From NCBI RefSeq assembly GCF_031127875.1, contig NZ_JARXIA010000028.1, forward strand, positions 1 to 64,000: a stretch of DNA of 64,000 bases. The letters run 5' to 3'. The first letter of the stretch is position 1, and the number at the start of each line of letters is the position of its first letter. Below are positions 19,085 to 64,000 of the stretch, piece after piece. The notes below the pieces were generated by a model that saw only the letters and a program-made list of their open reading frames with translations, did not search any database and was not told where the DNA came from. Position numbers and translations under genes: made by a program. The stretch comes from Pelagicoccus sp. SDUM812005. Its GTDB lineage: Bacteria > Verrucomicrobiota > Verrucomicrobiia > Opitutales > Opitutaceae.

Positions 19085-19124
19085 TTTGTGAATATGTGAA
19101 CAATTTTGTGAATACATGAAATAA
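19085..19124 (+). promoter_or_regulatory. Two tandem 20-base AT-rich repeats upstream of the giant gene
   Basis: TTTGTGAATATGTGAACAAT and TTTGTGAATACATGAAATAA lie head to tail and match at 15 of 20 positions, with the first ten bases identical. The 20-base period is about two helical turns, as in tandem operator half-sites on one DNA face. The stretch sits just after the SecA-like gene and about 60 bases before the proposed giant-gene start, so it may control that gene. A TTGTGA...TGAATA promoter inside the repeat is possible but weak. Confidence 0.4.
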
Positions 19125-19156
19125 GTTCTCGCCATACCTCTAATGGGTTTCGTTAG

Positions 19157-19177
19157 ATCGAGGCTTATCTCCTCGAT
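19157..19177 (+). promoter_or_regulatory. Hairpin holding the GAGG element before the giant-gene start
   Basis: ATCGAGG (19157-19163) and CCTCGAT (19171-19177) form a perfect seven-pair stem with a seven-base loop, ending six bases before the proposed TTG start. The only Shine-Dalgarno-like bases nearby (GAGG) are in the left arm and would be masked when the stem forms. The spacing from GAGG to TTG is long unless the stem brings it closer. Translational control is therefore plausible but unproven. Confidence 0.4.
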
Positions 19178-19183
19178 TCCCAC

Positions 19184-64000
<44,817 letters not shown>

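Overview
The window reads as a GC-rich Gram-negative bacterial chromosome, most likely Verrucomicrobiota of the Opitutales/Puniceicoccales type (Pelagicoccus-like). That placement is inferred from base composition, a monomeric NADP isocitrate dehydrogenase, an outer-membrane TolC factor and a giant LEPR-XLL-type surface protein. I could not test it by database search.

Region 1 (1-10.3 kb) is ordinary chromosome. It starts with the 3' part of one tRNA-Glu(UUC) and a complete second tRNA-Glu(UUC). A run of minus-strand genes follows: metallophosphoesterase, Esterase_D-like hydrolase, M48 membrane metalloprotease, secreted alpha/beta hydrolase, a secreted fibronectin-III protein with three copies of a concanavalin-like module, two small proteins (one CsbD-family), and monomeric isocitrate dehydrogenase.

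Region 2 (10.5-19.1 kb) is a plus-strand module. It encodes a TolC-type outer-membrane channel, a short HlyD-type adaptor, a GAF-domain/HlyD fusion, a site-2-protease-like M50 membrane protein with a PqqD-like N-terminus and HlyD-like C-terminus, and a shortened SecA-like ATPase. The last four are packed with 6-15 bp gaps. No ABC transporter ATPase is present, although the adaptors and channel are type-I-secretion-like.

Region 3 (19.18 kb to the window end) is one uninterrupted reading frame of at least 14,939 codons that runs off the window. It begins with a LEPR-XLL-like leader (LEPKVLLSA) and is built from beta-rich repeats. In order these are: an autotransporter-like segment; about 38 copies of a roughly 130-residue repeat; an array of Ig-like modules; RTX-type Gly/Asp repeats; FTLTF-type modules; a Trp-rich helical island; more RTX-like repeats; PPC-like domains; and about 16 copies of a roughly 100-residue W-module.

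The central proposal is that regions 2 and 3 form one system: a dedicated export apparatus (SecA-like motor, M50/HlyD inner-membrane protein, HlyD adaptors, TolC) for a giant LEPR-XLL surface protein. The gene order and domains are seen directly; the functional link is inference.
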